Assembly: GCA_001566295.1 (NCBI GenBank)
Contig: KQ964248.1
Span: 1 to 64,000, forward strand
DNA length: 64,000 nucleotides
Reading direction: 5' to 3'
Source: Microdochium bolleyi
Lineage: Eukaryota; Ascomycota; Sordariomycetes; Xylariales; Microdochiaceae
The position numbers and the translations under genes were made by a program. Each line of letters opens with the position of its first letter. Position 1 is the stretch's first letter. The notes below the pieces were generated by a model that was not told the DNA's origin, did not search any database, and saw only the letters and a program-made list of their open reading frames with translations. Shown here piece after piece: positions 20,984 through 31,455 of the stretch.

Positions 20984-23669
20984 TCAGTTCCCAGGATATG
21001 TTTCACCCAGAGACAAGTCATCCTCAAACATCTGTGCGACAAAGTACAGCTCGTTCTTCCACGTCATCTTCTCCACCGGCCGGGCAGCTATATCGGGATG
21101 AAGTAAGCAACTGGTCTCCTACATATGACAACTTCACGCTCAACACGGCGGAGCTATTCCCACTAACCTCTGTCTTCAAAGTATCGCCAGCTATCGCACA
21201 AGAACTGTCGCTGCTCCATGGTGAGCGTGGACCAGATCGCCTTGTCCTTGACACTGCTCCAGTCTGTGCGTAGCGGGTTGAAACCTCGCTTGTAGTAGTG
21301 CCAGTGCAGGAGCACAATGTTTGCCCCGAACTGGAGCTGCTCGACGAACAATGGGAGCGAGTAGTATGTCTAATGCGCGGTCAGCATACAAGGCACGCTC
21401 GATGCGATGTGGCACTCGTGTTTTCGAGTCATCAACTTACTGGCTCGGCATATTGTGCTGCGCGACGATGCCGGTCGGCACTCGCAACCGAAGTCTCGTA
21501 GAGCAGCATGAAGACTGTGAGATAAACCGTGAAGAAGTGATCCGGCTTTTTTCCGGTCATCATTCTGTTGAGATCTTCGAGGACGCGCTTCCTGGTAGGC
21601 ACCAGAAGCCGCTCATACTGTAGATTGTAGAATTGTTCAGATACCATCCTCGGGATCGAGATCCTAGCGCCATAAGGATAGTCGGGGTGGCTTTCAGGCC
21701 CCATATCAAGTGTGTCGGTGTTTTCCGTGATGTAGGCAGAGCCTACCGAATTACCTATAGTGGAAGTGGCAATCAGCAGGCGACGTCGTACGCGGGGGTT
21801 GCTGCCACGAAAGAGCAGGGACTCACGAATGCCAAACCATAACTTTACGTATTGGTGCAAAAAGTCCGCAGGATTCACATTCTTCCCACGCAGTCCAGGC
21901 GGTCTCTGTGGACGCAGGTTAGCTTCCAGTGGCGATCTTTGTAGCTGGCGGTGACTTACTTCGGTCATGACGATAAGCTTCGATCTGAGCGTTCGATGAA
22001 GATGAAAGTCTCATGTTAGCCCGCTAGCCTCTAGGACGAAGAACTGGGGAAGAAGCTCTCGGCCCTTACACTTCGTCGTACGTTCGCCATACGATATCTT
22101 CGACTTGGCCAATCATGCGCTGCTTGACCGTGTTCAGCGACGCGAGCGAGTAAGTGAAGTTGTATGCCATGTAGTCGTTTGCTGTCTTCTGGATATCGGC
22201 CAGACCAAACGGCTCGATTCGGGTTTCTCTGGTCTGCCCATTGGAATCTTGCCACTTTCGTGACAAGCTGTCACCTGCTTGCGGATGGAATCGCTTCACG
22301 GTGAACTGCAACGGGTACGGCGAGTGCTCTAGCTGCCACGTTAGGGTGCGAAGCTCGTTATTGACCCAGTCGTTTGGGCTCAGATTCTTCATGGCTGTGC
22401 CTGTCCAGCGGCTTGTCAAGTTGAGCCCGCCACCCCTGAACATGACCACCTCCGTGAGTCTCAGCCGCAAGCATGGCAGCCTGTGTATCACTTTTTTCGA
22501 CTCCCGAGAAACGCTAGCACAGGTGAGACAGCAGCTATTTTCGGGGTTCTCAGGATGTGGAATACACTTTGCAGACGAAATGAAATTAGAGATGCTAGTG
22601 ATCGACGTTGCTGCGCGCCTAGGTGGTAATAACTCACACGGATCTTTTGTATATAGCAACGGATGCAGGCTCCCCACTTGCGGGTAGAGGCTGCCTGTAA
22701 ACGCCGCTCGGGCGACAGTCGGCTTCGGGTATGCCTCTTGATCACAGCCGGGGTTTGTGTGACCTGAACTGGTGGGGACTCGGACTGCTTGTGAACATAG
22801 TCGTCGACTACAGATGGTTTTTCCACCCACACCCCATCTTCAGAATCGCTTGAAGATGCAACGCATGGGATTGAGGTGTTCTCAAACGCGTGAGCGAGAC
22901 CGCTGTCAACATGATCGGAGCTAAAGCCAGGTTCTGCAGGCTCAAACACCCAAGACTCCTCCATTACGCCTTGTGCTGATGCTGACTGCAGCAAGGTACT
23001 ATTGCTGCCCACGAGGGCGTGACTGGAGTCCGCCGCGATAACAGGGTAGCAGGGCAGGCAGTAAGAGACCGGGTAGAGGGGGCCGGTTTGTTGAGGCCCG
23101 AACGCGGCAAGCCCGGGGTTGTACTCGACGCCGACAAGCGAGGCAACGTCTTCTGTCGTGAAACCTTCGGAGGGCTGCAGTGGTTGCTCAAGATACTGGT
23201 TGCAGTGCTGGGATGGGTGGACTTGCCAAGCTGTGTAAGTGTGGTTGTATTCGAGACCAGCGACTTCAGCACATCTGCCTTCCCACGCTGACGCAAGGTC
23301 ACCCTCCTGGAGAGCGTCGAACGGCACGCTCGGTTGGTCGCACAGGTACCAGGAGGATGTAGGTGTAATGGGCTCGGCGTGGTCAGTCACTCCTCCAGGC
23401 GGATAGCTGGTCGGCTCGGACGCGTTGAAGCCGGTCGCTGCAATGCTAATGCCTGTGTCAAAGGTTGGGAGATGGACAGAATACATGCGAGGGTCAGAAA
23501 CAGCCAAAGAGGCATGACCGGGAGCCGGCGTCAGTTTGGACAGGGACTCGAACTCGGCATGGTGCAACTTCCGCCGGGGCAGGCCTCGATAGGCTTGACT
23601 AAGGGATCGGTCGGTCCCGGCTGGTTGTGCGTAGGGCACGGCCCGAACCTGCTTCCTTGTCTTACACAA
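20984..23669 (-). CDS. Zn(II)2Cys6-type fungal transcription regulator with central zinc cluster, seven exons
   Basis: This is a probable nuclear DNA-binding regulator. Exons in gene order are 23669-22638, 22566-22070, 21984-21960, 21905-21827, 21754-21441, 21369-21168 and 21087-20984, giving 750 aa with all phases consistent. The zinc cluster is central: C335-IR-C338-YIQKIR then C345 after an intron, followed by CCLTC and, 15 residues later, RLPCLRLRLTE. The unusual C5-C6 spacing and the LPCLR block match a fungal subfamily I recall. The N-terminal 330 residues are low-complexity and probably regulatory. The C-terminal half (FFTVYLTVFMLLYETSV, FGANIVLLHWHYYKRG, WKNELYFVAQMFEDDL) is the conserved effector region. 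Exon 3 is only 25 nt. The 72-nt intron at 21755-21826 is in frame and could be retained. The start may instead be the Met at 23486. Confidence 0.82.
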
Positions 23670-24705
23670 GGATGACGGTGAGTATCACTGAAACGCCAGA
23701 GACTCATACGACCGGGGAAAGAAGACTAGCTGACGAGGTGTGGACGACCCGGTGCCATGGCTGGAGAGACAGCCCGGAGCTCGAGGCCCGCGGAAGAGGT
23801 GTGACCACGAACATGGAAAGCCGTGATGAGGGAGGATGGAGGCGGCATGTACACGTGCTTACAGTAGTGGCGACATGAGCGCTTCGAGCCATTGTGGTGA
23901 GGGGAGCGTGGGTGCAACCACGCTTGACTGGGTGCTGGGGATCGAGCCGCGCAGCCAGCCGAGGGCAGGGCGACGGAGGCGCAGGCCAGGCAGCGCAGTG
24001 GACTCCCGTCGAACGTGTCGAGGAGAGCCTGAAGCCGGCCGCAGCGTGGGGCGGGAGGTGCCGGGGATCACGACACGGCGGAGCGTGGCAAGAATTGGTC
24101 ACGGGCTCGCAGCGAAGCGCTCAGGCCGCTGGTGGCATTGGGTAGCGAGCGTAAGGGGAACTGCGAGGAAGCGGGGATGGCGAGACCGGTGACAACGGGA
24201 GCGAGGATGCTGATGAACGGGGCGAGGAAACCGGTCAGCGCGGAGTCGTGACACAGGGGGGGACGAGGAGGGAGCACGCACGGAGGATTGATGAGCGGGG
24301 GACCGGGGGTCAGCCGGGCCGTGGGACGGCAGCGAGTCGGTGCGTAGAGGCGCGCAGAGGTGTGTGGTGGGTGATGGGGGCCTGGACGTGCCTGCTCGCT
24401 CTGCCGTGTGCCGTGCTGCGAGATTGGCAGTTGGCGCGTGGGCGGTTTGGCGAGGATCGTCGCGGATGCTGTGGCGGGCGAGGCAGGCTGCTCGAGGAGA
24501 GCTGGGCGATGTCGACCTCGTCTGCTCTTGGTTGCTTTTGGCAGCTGAGGGCGGCACGCCTGGTCCGAGCTGCAAGGCGTTTGGGGCAGTTGCGACATGC
24601 AGCCTTGAAGTATATGTCTTGGAGCAACCTGGAAGGCGCGACGACCCTGGCCCGCCTGGCATGTGTGGCTTCCGCAGCTTGTTCCAGATGTCCCGCATCG
24701 CCAGC

Positions 24706-24750
24706 TGCACCTTGCACCTTGCACCACCTCGCACCTCGCACCTTGCACTG
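24706..24750. repeat. CACCTTG/CACCTCG minisatellite
   Basis: Five to six imperfect 7-bp units of the type GCACCTT / GCACCTC follow one another. No gene function is implied. Confidence 0.7.
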
Positions 24751-25463
24751 CAGAGGCCATGTGGGCTCGACGCCCGCAACGTCTATGAGCCGTGCTGCAG
24801 CACGGCATTCTGCTCGCCATGGCACCATGGCCTGGCGTCCAGATGTCCCCATGCCCTTCGCTGCCCGAACCCAGCGGCCCTCTGGCTGCAGCACCGAGAT
24901 CCGGGCAGGACAATCTGGGTCCGGAGCCCCCACACCGTGCTCCGGCCCGGCCTTTCGGCCCACGCCCCAGATTCCCGGGAGCAAGTGGCCTGGACGCTGA
25001 GCTAGTGCTAGGTCAAAGGAGGTAATTCTACCCCGTGCCTCCAGCTTTTCTCGGGCTACGCCATGTAGGCGCATGCCGGAATCGAACGGTATTACGGATT
25101 GTGCCGTGTCGGCTGGTGCCCCTTCCCTTGATCCAGCACTGCCACGGCGCACATCATCCCACCTCACCACCATGATCGTGAGCGCATCACGACAGCACCG
25201 ACGGGGGCGGAGCCAATCGCACACTTGGCCTTGCTCCTCGGGCCCCGCGCCGGCCAATCGCCCCAGCTCGACAAGTCTTGCCCTGGCACATCCGGTCTCA
25301 CCGGTCGAGCTCGCAAGCCCTCATCTGTCCCGGCCTGGCCCAGGCTTTTTGCACAAGCCCCCGCTCTCCTTATCCCTCGACCACCGCGGCGGACAAGAGT
25401 GCCCGTCGGTGGTGGGTATAACGGCTGCATCTATTGTGCTAAAAACAGTCAATTAGACGCATA

Positions 25464-25470
<7 letters not shown>

Positions 25471-25494
<24 letters not shown>

Positions 25495-25560
25495 TTTGAT
25501 TACACGGTTTCCTGGCAGCCCGGCTCGAACGCGACGTCCCGACCATTAGGGATATCTTCC
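25471..25560 (-). mobile_element. Possible retroposon (SINE-like) end: B-box-like motif followed by A27 tail
   Basis: On the - strand a GTTCGAGCC motif (near 25526-25534), similar to the tRNA/SINE B box GGTTCGANTCC, is followed about 28 nt later by 27 A residues (25497-25471). A poly(A) end next to a Pol III-type internal promoter motif suggests a tRNA-derived retroposon. No clean A box at the usual spacing, no tRNA cloverleaf and no target-site duplication were found. The element's 5' limit is unknown. Confidence 0.25.
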
Positions 25561-26343
25561 GATCTTTGGTGAGACCGCCCCCAAGTGCAACCCCACGACC
25601 GCACGGAACAATACGAGAGCACCCCTGCTTCCCCAGGGTCCAGTCGCTGGTGCAGGGACACAATGCTCAGGAACAGAGTTCGTGGCGGGCTCGCCCGCAT
25701 TGGCTGACAGGCTTGCCCTCCGTGCCGCCTCGTCTCTCCCCATCTTGTTCCACAACAGTAGTTCTTTGCATCGTTTGTTGCCGCCTTTTGGAACGTGGTG
25801 GCCTCCTTTCCGTCCGGCCCGTCTAGATTTAGCACGCCACCCTTTTGCTCGGACAACGTCAAGATGAGCAAGGCGAGGCGTGCTCACATAAACCTTCCGC
25901 AGATCTGTCATCCCGGCCGCGATGCGCGCGCGGGTGGTGCCTCCTCTGATGAAACCAGTCTCCCCAGATGTCTTTGGCTACGCCTGCCCATCTCCACATC
26001 GGTGACCCTGCGATGTCTCCTGCAAAGCAGCTTGGTAGCGTCCTACGCCGAGTCATGAGGGCCAAATCCGCATCGTCTCCCGACCAAGAAGCCCGTCCAA
26101 CCCGTCATGCATGACCACATCATCAAGTAGGGACGGCAACCAAGGAGGTTGATAGGGCTCAGAGGCCGCTCGGTTCATGTCTTGCGCATCGTGATATCTG
26201 CTGCCGTTGCATATCTAAAAGCCCGGTCGAGCCCACTCTGGACATCACCTGCACCTCGTCCACATCCGCGATTCTCCTCAAGGAAAAAGCGCCTGCGCCC
26301 AGCAAAGATCCGCCCCGACAGACAGCTCCCAGACCCTGCAGAG

Positions 26344-27817
26344 ATGGCCAAAGGACACAGCCTGCGCCAGAGCATGTGCGTCGTCGAGCTCGACGCTGAC
26401 GACGTGTATGAGGTCGAGGCAGCGCTTGACAACTTCAAGGGTGAGACTCGGTGATGATACACACGACTTTGACCTTGGCCCCGTTCCACTGACAGTCGAC
26501 GACAGAGCTTGAACTCGACGGCGATGAAGTCAACCCAGACAATTTCCGCCTGCCATCCCTACACGCCCGCCTTGATCTCGCTGCAAAGAGCGTCCACCGC
26601 AGCGGCGGGTTGGCCGTCATCCGCGGTCTTGACCCGGCCAAATATTCCGTCGAGGACAACACAATCATGTTTCTGGGTATTTCAAGCTATATCGGGAATC
26701 AGAGGGGTATCCAAAACCCCAAGGGCCTTGTTCTCTGTAGGCTCCCCATGGCCCCCCCAGGCCCGACACTCTGAGGAAGGGGATCCCGTGCAGTCGCAGT
26801 GCTAACCACTGAATACCAGCTCATGTCACCGAGCTCAAGTCCTGGACGACGCCGCGGGAGCGCCGGCACGGCATCCACACGAACCGGGAACTGGTACGTG
26901 GGAGACAGCCATGCTGCCTGTCAACAACGCCTTTGTCACAAGTTTACTGACGACGAGCATCGCATGCCGACAGCCGTTCCACACCGACATGGGCTGTTCC
27001 ATCCTGGCCATGCACGTGCGGTCGCGAGCCTCGTCAGGAGGCGAGCTGTGCCTCGTCTCGTCCGAAGCCATCCACAAGGACCTGCAAGAGACGGACCCGG
27101 AAATCCTGACGACGCTCCAGACGGCCGACTGGCCTGTCCAGGTGTAAGTCGGGGCCCAGCGCCTCTCCCCCACGCCTCTTCCTTGCCAAGATCCTGCCAG
27201 ATCGGGGGGAGATTGAGCTGACGCAGATCTGGTGCAACGACAGAGCAGGCCAGCGACCCCCATACGTGCTCGCACCGCTGTGGCAGGAGCATGCAGGGCG
27301 GCTGGTGGTGGCGCTGGACCCGGCGCGCATCGGCCCCCACCCGGCCGCACGCGCAGGGCTCGTCCCCGAGCTGCGGCCGGCGCAGCTCGACGCCCTCGCG
27401 GCCGTGCAGAAGCTCGCGCGCCAGCACCAGCTGCGCGTCGCGAGCTGCACGGGCGACATGGTCTACCTCAACAACTGGAGCCTGCTGCACGGCCGCGACG
27501 TCTACGACGACGACGCCCTCTCGGCGCGGCACGTGGTCCGGCTGTGGCTGCACAACACGCAGCTCGGCTGGCAGGTGCCCCCGCAGATGCAGGCCGCCTG
27601 GGACGCCGCCTTTGGCTTCCGCGCGCTCAAGGTCCTCAACCGGTACTACCCCGTCGCGCCGCTGCCCCAGTACATGGAGCCCAAGTACTCGAACGGCACG
27701 GCCGCGTTCGTGGTCGACGACGACGACGAGAGCAACGACTGGAGCGCCGCGGGCGGTGGGCTGGCGCCCAAGGTCTCGCCTGCCGCTCGGCAAGAGGGGG
27801 AGGGCCCGGTCCTGTGA
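26344..27817 (+). CDS. TauD/TfdA-family Fe(II)/2-oxoglutarate dioxygenase, five exons
   Basis: It probably hydroxylates a small substrate using Fe(II), O2 and 2-oxoglutarate. Exons 26344-26440, 26506-26736, 26820-26893, 26974-27143 and 27244-27817 give 381 aa, with introns of 65, 83, 80 and 100 nt in matching phases. The iron-binding His-x-Asp is H137/D139 in PFHTDMG at the start of exon 4. The distal His is H273 in NNWSLLHGRD. An Arg-rich RHVVRLWLHN block after it fits 2-oxoglutarate binding. The C-terminus ends in an acidic DDDDES run. Similar proteins are common in filamentous fungi but most are uncharacterised. The exon 2 donor (TCT|GTAGGC) is the least certain junction. Confidence 0.85.
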
Positions 27818-29129
27818 GCGGGTGTCCGCTACTGTGACGTCACGATTCTCATGAGATCCCCGAGCTTTTCCCCTTTGTTAGCCTATAACTGCTTTTGTAC
27901 TGCCACTTTTCATCCCCCCCAACGATACGATAGTCCATTCCACGCGCAAGTAACAGTTCCATACCCACCCTGCAAACATGATGTCTGAATCCTGCGCTAC
28001 TCGGGCCCTGTCGTCTGGCACCAGGCGCTAGGCCGGGTGGGGAGCGCCACTAGTGCATGTGGGGGGCCACTAGATCCATGCCTGGCCCCTGCCGCCTCGC
28101 CGGGCCCTGGCGATTGACGCAGATTTCCCGCCCGACTGCAACCTCCTTCCTGCCATCCTGCAAGGTCGGAGCTAGATGGCTTCTAGTTCCTCCGTAACCT
28201 AAAGCCGGCGCAACGAATATCCCGATTGGGGGGGAAACCTGATGACATTCCCAGGTTGCGCAATCATGGCCTCCCTTGGTCCATGATTGTACACATCAAG
28301 GGCGGCGCAAGTATGCGACCAGATATCCGAAAGGCATACAGTACAGCACACGTACGGGGGCGGCCGAATAGAGTTGCCATGCAGGTCCGGGCAAGCTGGG
28401 TCGGCCTTCGCTTGCAGAGAGGGGATCACCCCCTACCCACCCGAACCACGCGACCACGCTGTGCCGCGCGTGGCTCCTCCTCCTCCTCATCGTATTCTTT
28501 GTGGGGTTTGGCCATGGATGATGCGCCGACGCCAGCCAGGCTGTCACCTCTGCGACGCATGTTGTTGAGTCATGATCCCGGGGCGTGCGTTGGTGATAAT
28601 CAGACTTGCCGACGGGCAAGTTGGGTGGATGGCATTGTTGGGCACACCCCCATTGATCGTCTTCACGTCGCACGCGAGCGAGTGCTGTGGTATCTGCGGG
28701 CAACAAAGGCGGCGCCGATTTTCGACCTGGCAAAAGGGAATCCGAATCGCTGGTACACATGTCTCGCTTGCGACTCCACGGAGATTGCATACGATGGCGT
28801 ACATACAAGCGACACGGTCTCGACGACGATGTCGCAGTCCTTTCTCGCCCCTGCCTGCCTGCCCTCCCCACCCCAGATCTGCAGAGCCGTTTGATTGACA
28901 AGGATCCAGTACACCGGTCTGGGTCACTCTGTCTGACAACCCGGTCGGGATGCTCCGAAACTCTGTTACACCGCCTGGACCGCACGGCGGGCACCCCATG
29001 GGACCCGGGGGGTACAGTCTCTACCTCAAGGGCGCTGGGACACCACCAAGGGCGGCGATAGCGCTGCACGACCCGTGCTCGGTCCCGTTGCCACGCCATA
29101 GCCGCTCTCTCACACGGCCACACATATTT

Positions 29130-29157
29130 CTACCTACCTACCTAGGTAGGCAGGTAG
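29130..29157. repeat. CTAC/GTAG near-perfect inverted repeat
   Basis: Two 13-nt arms (CTACCTACCTACC and GGTAGGCAGGTAG) flank a TA centre with one mismatch. Such CCTACCTAGGTAGG blocks occur in gene-poor fungal DNA. The function is unknown. Confidence 0.7.
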
Positions 29158-29780
29158 CCATAAAAGGAAGTTTTCGAGACTCGACATTGTCTCAGACCAA
29201 CATGCGAGGGCACTTGGACAAGAGCAAGTCATTCCCCACACTCGTCACGCTAAACCGGATAGCCGGATCTCGGGGGAGGGGGGGGGGGGGAGCTCGATAA
29301 GTCAACTATGACTTTGATACTCCGTTCTCGCAAGTCGATCCTCCCTGAGGACCAGGTCGATCTTGGAGGTTCTACAAGCCAGCCGATAGCCTCCTTCACC
29401 GCCACCCTATGCCCCCTATCCGATCTACCCACGAGCATGCATCTCGGGGGCGGTGACAAGATAATAGCACTTTGTCAAAACGTGCACAAGGTTTTCGCAA
29501 CCGCCAGCTACTTTCGAGGATTCGACAGGGTGGGTCAACTCGTTGAGGGAGTCCTTGGCGCCCGGGCGCCGTTCCGTAGCTCGTCGAGCAGCAGTCCGGA
29601 ACAACTCCGTGCTGCATACCGTTTATCAGCGTATGAGGAAGGAGATCATCAACCCCTGATCACAGTCCCACAGGGGACTTTGCGAGCCATGCTTTTGATC
29701 CACAGCAGCTCAGATGATCATGCAGACTAGCTGTTTCCTCGGCTGCCGCTACTGCCGCCAGTATCGTGACATCTGGACTG

Positions 29781-29812
29781 TTGCTTGCTTGCTTGTTTGC
29801 TTGCTTGCGTGC
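29781..29812. repeat. TTGC tetranucleotide microsatellite
   Basis: Imperfect tandem TTGC units (one GTTT interruption). Simple-sequence repeat in gene-poor DNA. Confidence 0.7.
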
Positions 29813-31119
29813 TGTGTCCGCCCCGGCATATCCTTGCATAAAAACTACAAATCAGTCCTTGAGAGTTCGATACTTCTGGATGGCTACGAGGAACATACGA
29901 TTTACCAGGACCGTGGAAGCCGCCTCCCCCCCCCCCCGTGGGTGCTTTGACCATCTGCACTGCTGATCGGTGCGCCATGTGCCCTGTTAGCGGGTTAATT
30001 GTCCCCGAGAAGATGACATATCCTCGAGCACACTGACGTTATACATACCTGCGGAAACAATATATGTAAAAGCACTTCTGGGGTTCAGGGTCGCGGGCTC
30101 GAGCCGGATCATCGTACTTGCAACCCAAAACGACCTCAAAGCCACTCTCGTGGCTTCGATAATCCGAGTGACCTGTACTTTGTGGCCTCTGCCATTTCAC
30201 AACAAGGAGCAAGAGCTCCTGGCCTGTCTCAGGTCCGACCTCACAGTTGGCGCCGCAAGCAGGGCTTCTACGAGGCATAAATAATACCCATCACTCGCGC
30301 GCATGCAGCATCGCCAGTGAGGTAGAAACATGAGATCAAGACATGTGCAGCCCCACGAGTGGCTTTCGGGACCGTGCAGAACTTCCGTAGTACGTGCACC
30401 CATGATGCATGGGACCTTTTGTCGAGGTACCTGGAACATCCTTCCGCAAAGGTCACCTTACCCTCTCGTAGGGTCTGGGCCGATGAAACCTGCTCTCAAC
30501 CTCCTCACATACTCATCAGTAAGAAGGGGTCAGAAGCAAACTCGGTGAGCCGGCCCGTGGGTGCAGTGTACACGTTCGGACAGCGTTCTCGAGGTGGTCC
30601 AATTGCGACGCTCGTAGCGTGTCCGTGGGGAGGTCTCTGACCCGGCGTGTGCGATCTGGAGCCGCATCATGGCCCAACAAAGTGGAAAGTGAAACAAAAG
30701 CAACAAGGCCGAGCAACTAGATAGGTAGTTCCGAGAGCAGACGGTAAGAAAGAGTGGGAGGTTAGGCTTCACCGGTTGTCAAGTGGACGAACGGAGATGC
30801 CTTGCAAAAGAAGTTCTTGCCTTCTAAGTGGTCCATACTCCAGTTCCAACAACCCTCCTCATCGGAAAGCAACCCCTTACTCGTCGCTGAAGATGACTTT
30901 TTCCCAATCGTCTGAAATGTTCAATATCCGGGCTGCCTGAAGAACTCTAGTCGACTCTTGTTATCTCCTCCGTTCAGCCTGGCATCACTATCTTCTCCGT
31001 CTTGCGATGCTACAGTCACAGAATCATCCCCTGAGTGGTCGGTGTTCACACATGGAGCCTGCGTGTTTCCAGGTTATCAGAAATCATCTTCCACGATTTA
31101 TCACGGCTAAAGCGTTCGG

Positions 31120-31455
31120 AAGGTTTACTTCCTCCTCAGCAACGGCGGCACCCTCGGCCGCGATGCTCTTCTTTTCCTTCTTCGGGCGCCCGCTCTTTGG
31201 TGCGGCCTCGAACCACGCATCCTGCAGGACAAGCGGCCGTGCGGCGGCATCAAAGCCGCGCTCGCGGGCTCTCCATCTTCTGGACTGTGCCGACCTTGAT
31301 ATCAGTCATGCGCGAGATCTCGACGTATTGCAGGCCGTCGGCACGTAGCAGGGTGCAGTGCACCCTGCTCGCCAGACTGGTCTGCTGGACCATCGTGGTG
31401 GTGGTGGTGGTAGCAGCCGAAGTCGTGCTCAACCTGGATCTCCTCTTCCCCACGT
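31120..31455 (-). pseudogene. Frameshifted fragment resembling the DNA-binding region of a Tc1/mariner transposase
   Basis: On the - strand one frame reads LRADGLQYVEISRMTDIKVG and then TVQKM, like a helix-turn-helix. A second frame, reached by a single-base shift near 31258, continues RGFDAAARPLVLQDAWFE and KSGRPKKEKK. The order HTH, then RGFD, then a (D/A)APKSGRPKK block, resembles the N-terminal DNA-binding part of fungal Tc1/mariner transposases. Stops follow within about 40 codons and no DDE catalytic domain is present. Only a broken remnant remains. It could alternatively be a decayed chromosomal HTH gene. Confidence 0.4.

Larger units (their letters stand above)
23670..26343. other. 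2.7-kb divergent intergenic region, GC-rich, with repeats
   Basis: It lies between the starts of the zinc-cluster regulator and the TauD-like gene. At 23900-25250 it is so GC-rich that several frames on both strands stay open at once, which argues against any one being coding. It contains a CACCTTG-type minisatellite (24706-24750) and a 27-T tract (25471-25497). Confidence 0.5.

Noticed and set aside
25065..25155. A tRNA gene on the - strand (A-box-like TGGCAGTGCTGG and B-box-like GTTCGATTCC about 45 nt apart)
   Set aside because: The T-arm, D-arm and acceptor stem do not pair, so no cloverleaf can be drawn.
24068..25257. Long open frames of 220-315 codons on both strands
   Set aside because: Several frames stay open at once in very GC-rich DNA. 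None has a domain, splice-consistent neighbour or coding-like composition, and a minisatellite runs through them.
27232..27854. Two extra long frames over exon 5 of the dioxygenase
   Set aside because: Ala/Arg- or Ser/Thr-rich translations caused by GC-rich codons. The dioxygenase frame has the conserved distal His.
28226..28894. 222-codon open frame in the gene-poor block
   Set aside because: No recognisable motif, poor composition and overlapping frames of similar length on the other strand.
29308..29730. 140-codon open frame on the + strand
   Set aside because: No family resemblance and no splice-linked extension. It follows a poly(G) tract in repeat-rich DNA.
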